A stretch of 40,398 nt of DNA from positions 1-40,398 of the forward strand of contig CAZKMQ010000002.1 in assembly GCA_964554065.1 (NCBI GenBank), given 5' to 3'. Below are positions 38,971 through 40,398 of this stretch, one piece after another (position 1 is the stretch's first letter; each line of letters opens with the position of its first letter). A program made the position numbers and the translations under genes. Source of the stretch: CAZKMQ01 sp964554065 (GTDB lineage Bacteria; Patescibacteriota; Patescibacteriia; Magasanikbacterales; JBBTQS01). Below the pieces are notes generated by a model. It worked only from the letters and a program-made list of their open reading frames with translations, ran no database searches and was not told the origin of the DNA.

Positions 38971-39776
38971 ATGACAAAAAAATTATTCTGCAATTGGAAA
39001 ATGTATTTGCATGATGAAGATGCAATTGCGCTAGCGTCAGAAATTACAGAGAATTATGGTGCGAGTGAAGGAATCGCAGTGTTTCCATCTGCCGAGGTCT
39101 TGACCAGTGTATTTCATGTTGTTGATGGGTCAGAGGTGTTGCTTGGTGCACAAGATTGTCATTTTGAATCGCAGGGAGCGCATACCGGAGAGATTTCAGC
39201 TGTGAACTTGAGCGAGCTCGGGTGTCAGTATGTTCTAGTTGGTCATAGTGAGCGTCGTGCAGCTGGGGAGACAGATATGGTAGTGCACAAAAAAATGCTT
39301 GCAGCACTTGCTGCTGGATTAACACCTGTATTATGTGTCGGGGAGAACAAGGAACAGCGATCAGCTGGGGAGGCGAAAGAAGTGACTCGTGCACAGATTG
39401 AAGCAGCTACTGTTGATGTCCCGTCAGAAAGTTATATGGTCGCGTATGNNNNNNNNNNGTTCTTCTGCAATTAGATAGAGAATAGGGTGAGTTACATTTA
39501 ACTCCTGAACAGGCTATAGCTTTACTCGAAGCGGTTGCCTATGAGCCGGTTTGGGCAATTGGAACTGGTGATGCCGCAACTTCAACTGATGCGGAAGCAA
39601 TGTGTGCATTTGTGAAAGAAGTAGTTGGTGATTGGTGCGCGGTATTGTACGGCGGGTCAGTGAGCGCAGAAAATATTCAACAATATATTGATCAGCAAAA
39701 CATTGATGGCTTTCTTGTTGGTGGTGCAAGTACTTCAGCAGCAAAGCTATTCCCAATGCTAGACTTGCTTTCCTAA
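38971..39776 (+). CDS. tpiA: Triosephosphate isomerase, interrupted by an assembly gap
   Basis: TIM interconverts dihydroxyacetone phosphate and glyceraldehyde 3-phosphate. Before the gap are FCNWKMY (catalytic Lys), VLLGAQDC and VLVGHSERR (catalytic His). After it are AYEPVWAIGTG (catalytic Glu), LYGGSVSAENI and FLVGGAST. Ten N lie at 39449-39458. The left side already ends SYMVAY and the right side reaches VAYEPVW only after about 80 further bases. Those bases contain an in-frame TAG. Joining Tyr to Tyr directly would give a coherent enzyme of about 235 residues. The present reading frame is therefore broken by assembly, not clearly by biology. Confidence 0.85.
39449..39458. other. Scaffold gap (10 N)
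   Basis: Ten unknown bases lie within tpiA; the frame differs on the two sides. The sequence from 39459 to about 39540 is suspect. Confidence 0.98.
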
Positions 39777-39777
39777 T

Positions 39778-40398
39778 ATGGTATTTAGCATATTGCCAAT
39801 TCTACTCATTGTAATTGGGCTCGGCATAGCAGTCATGATTGTAGTACGTAAGTTTCCCCAGTTGAAGTCACTAGATACTGAACAGTTACCTGAAGAGCAG
39901 GACCGTCGCAAGAAGAATAAATTGATCGAAGAGCGATTCTATCGTGCAATTGATCCGAAGATGAAAAAAGTTGGGAAAGTTGGGAAGAAGGTTCTTGCAT
40001 TCTTAATGAATAAGCAAAGAGGGTTCCGAAGTTATGTAAACACGGTTGCAGATAGTTATCGCAGTGAGCACGGTAAAGTGCGCAAAAAGAAATTTAAGTC
40101 TAAGAGTACGACAGAGCGTAAGACAGAGGTGAAACGACTACTTCATTCAGCAGACGCACTACGCAAGGAAAAGGATTATGTGCATGCTGAGGAAAAATAT
40201 ATTGCAGCGATTGGTTTGGCGCCACGGAATGCAATTGCGTATAAAGGGCTTGGTAAGGTTTATTTTGCACAAGAAAAATTAGATGAGGCGCGCGAAACAT
40301 TTGGTTACCTGACTAAAGTATCTGCTGATGATCCAATCGGTCACGCTTTTCTTGGGCGTATTGCAAAAGAGCAGAAGAAGTGGTCAGTAGCAGTGAAG
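39778..40398 (+). CDS. TPR-containing membrane-anchored protein, 3' end missing
   Basis: The frame is open for 207 codons to the window end. It starts MVFSILPILLIVIGLGIAVM, one N-terminal membrane helix. A basic stretch follows (KKVGKVGKKVLAFLMNKQRG, RKKKFKSKSTTERK), then tetratricopeptide-like repeats from about residue 135 (AEEKYIAAIGLAPRNAIAYK, EARETFGYLTKVSADD). TPRs bind partner proteins. It begins one base after the tpiA stop. Confidence 0.8.
   Translation, partial: MVFSILPILLIVIGLGIAVMIVVRKFPQLKSLDTEQLPEEQDRRKKNKLIEERFYRAIDPKMKKVGKVGKKVLAFLMNKQRGFRSYVNTVADSYRSEHGKVRKKKFKSKSTTERKTEVKRLLHSADALRKEKDYVHAEEKYIAAIGLAPRNAIAYKGLGKVYFAQEKLDEARETFGYLTKVSADDPIGHAFLGRIAKEQKKWSVAVK

Noticed and set aside
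1..40398. tRNA genes and CRISPR arrays
   Set aside because: No T-loop-like GTTCGANTC with pairing arms was seen in any intergenic gap, and there are no regularly spaced direct repeats. The only tandem repeats are protein-coding (calcium repeats, BNR).
1..40398. Recoding of TGA to glycine as in some Patescibacteria
   Set aside because: TGA ends several well-delimited genes (6311, 19735, 28075, 33174), and conserved proteins show no internal TGA.

Overview
The window looks like a chromosomal contig from a Patescibacteria (Candidate Phyla Radiation) bacterium. The evidence is compact spacing, many tiny start/stop overlaps, a DUF4012 protein, a ComEC split into two genes, a very short TsaB, an archaeal-style UMP kinase, and many proteins without recognisable families. 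TAA, TAG and TGA all end genes here, so the code is the standard bacterial one. I cannot name the class. A 10-N scaffold gap lies inside tpiA, and the last gene runs off the right end.

Layout. 53-1360 is a fused OPRT-OMP decarboxylase. 1440-4650 is an unusual, GC-richer block. It has two Cys-rich proteins, each preceded by a copy of the same large RNA hairpin element, then a roughly 360-nt candidate noncoding RNA. 4730-9456 holds two HU proteins, a membrane/coiled-coil protein, a DoxX-like protein, RNase Y and a third Cys-rich protein. 9532-18363 holds truB, infB, trxA and leuS, with lineage-specific single genes between them: a helical protein, a P-loop kinase, and a protein with an RNA polymerase alpha-CTD plus two alpha-CTD-like stretches. 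18437-22866 is a transport and envelope set: ComEC in two pieces, two calcium-repeat proteins (one an L,D-transpeptidase) and a 26-aa membrane peptide. 22868-24718 holds pyrH and rplJ-rplL with a classical L10 leader. 24765-33174 is an envelope and shape run: a PP2C-like transmembrane protein, a wHTH protein, TsaB, GT2, DUF4012, MreB and GT4. 33201-40398 holds a four-CxxC protein, holB, a BNR lipoprotein, frr, glyS, an M16 peptidase, tpiA and a TPR protein.

Two expression styles are visible. Many housekeeping genes start at or within a few bases of the predicted transcription start (infB, leuS, comEC, the 20505 gene, the 26-aa peptide), which suggests leaderless mRNAs. The unfamiliar genes (1775, 2748, 5220, 9121, 10398, 13743 minus, 14000, 33761 minus) mostly sit alone. 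They have near-consensus promoters, mostly TTGACA-N14-TGN-TAnnnT, long structured leaders, mostly good Shine-Dalgarno sites and strong terminators.

The best candidates for something undescribed are: the duplicated, covarying RNA element upstream of the Cys-rich genes; the shared Cys/His module found in four copies across three proteins; the alpha-CTD protein; the structured RNA at 4250-4645; and the nucleotidyltransferase-like insert in LeuRS.
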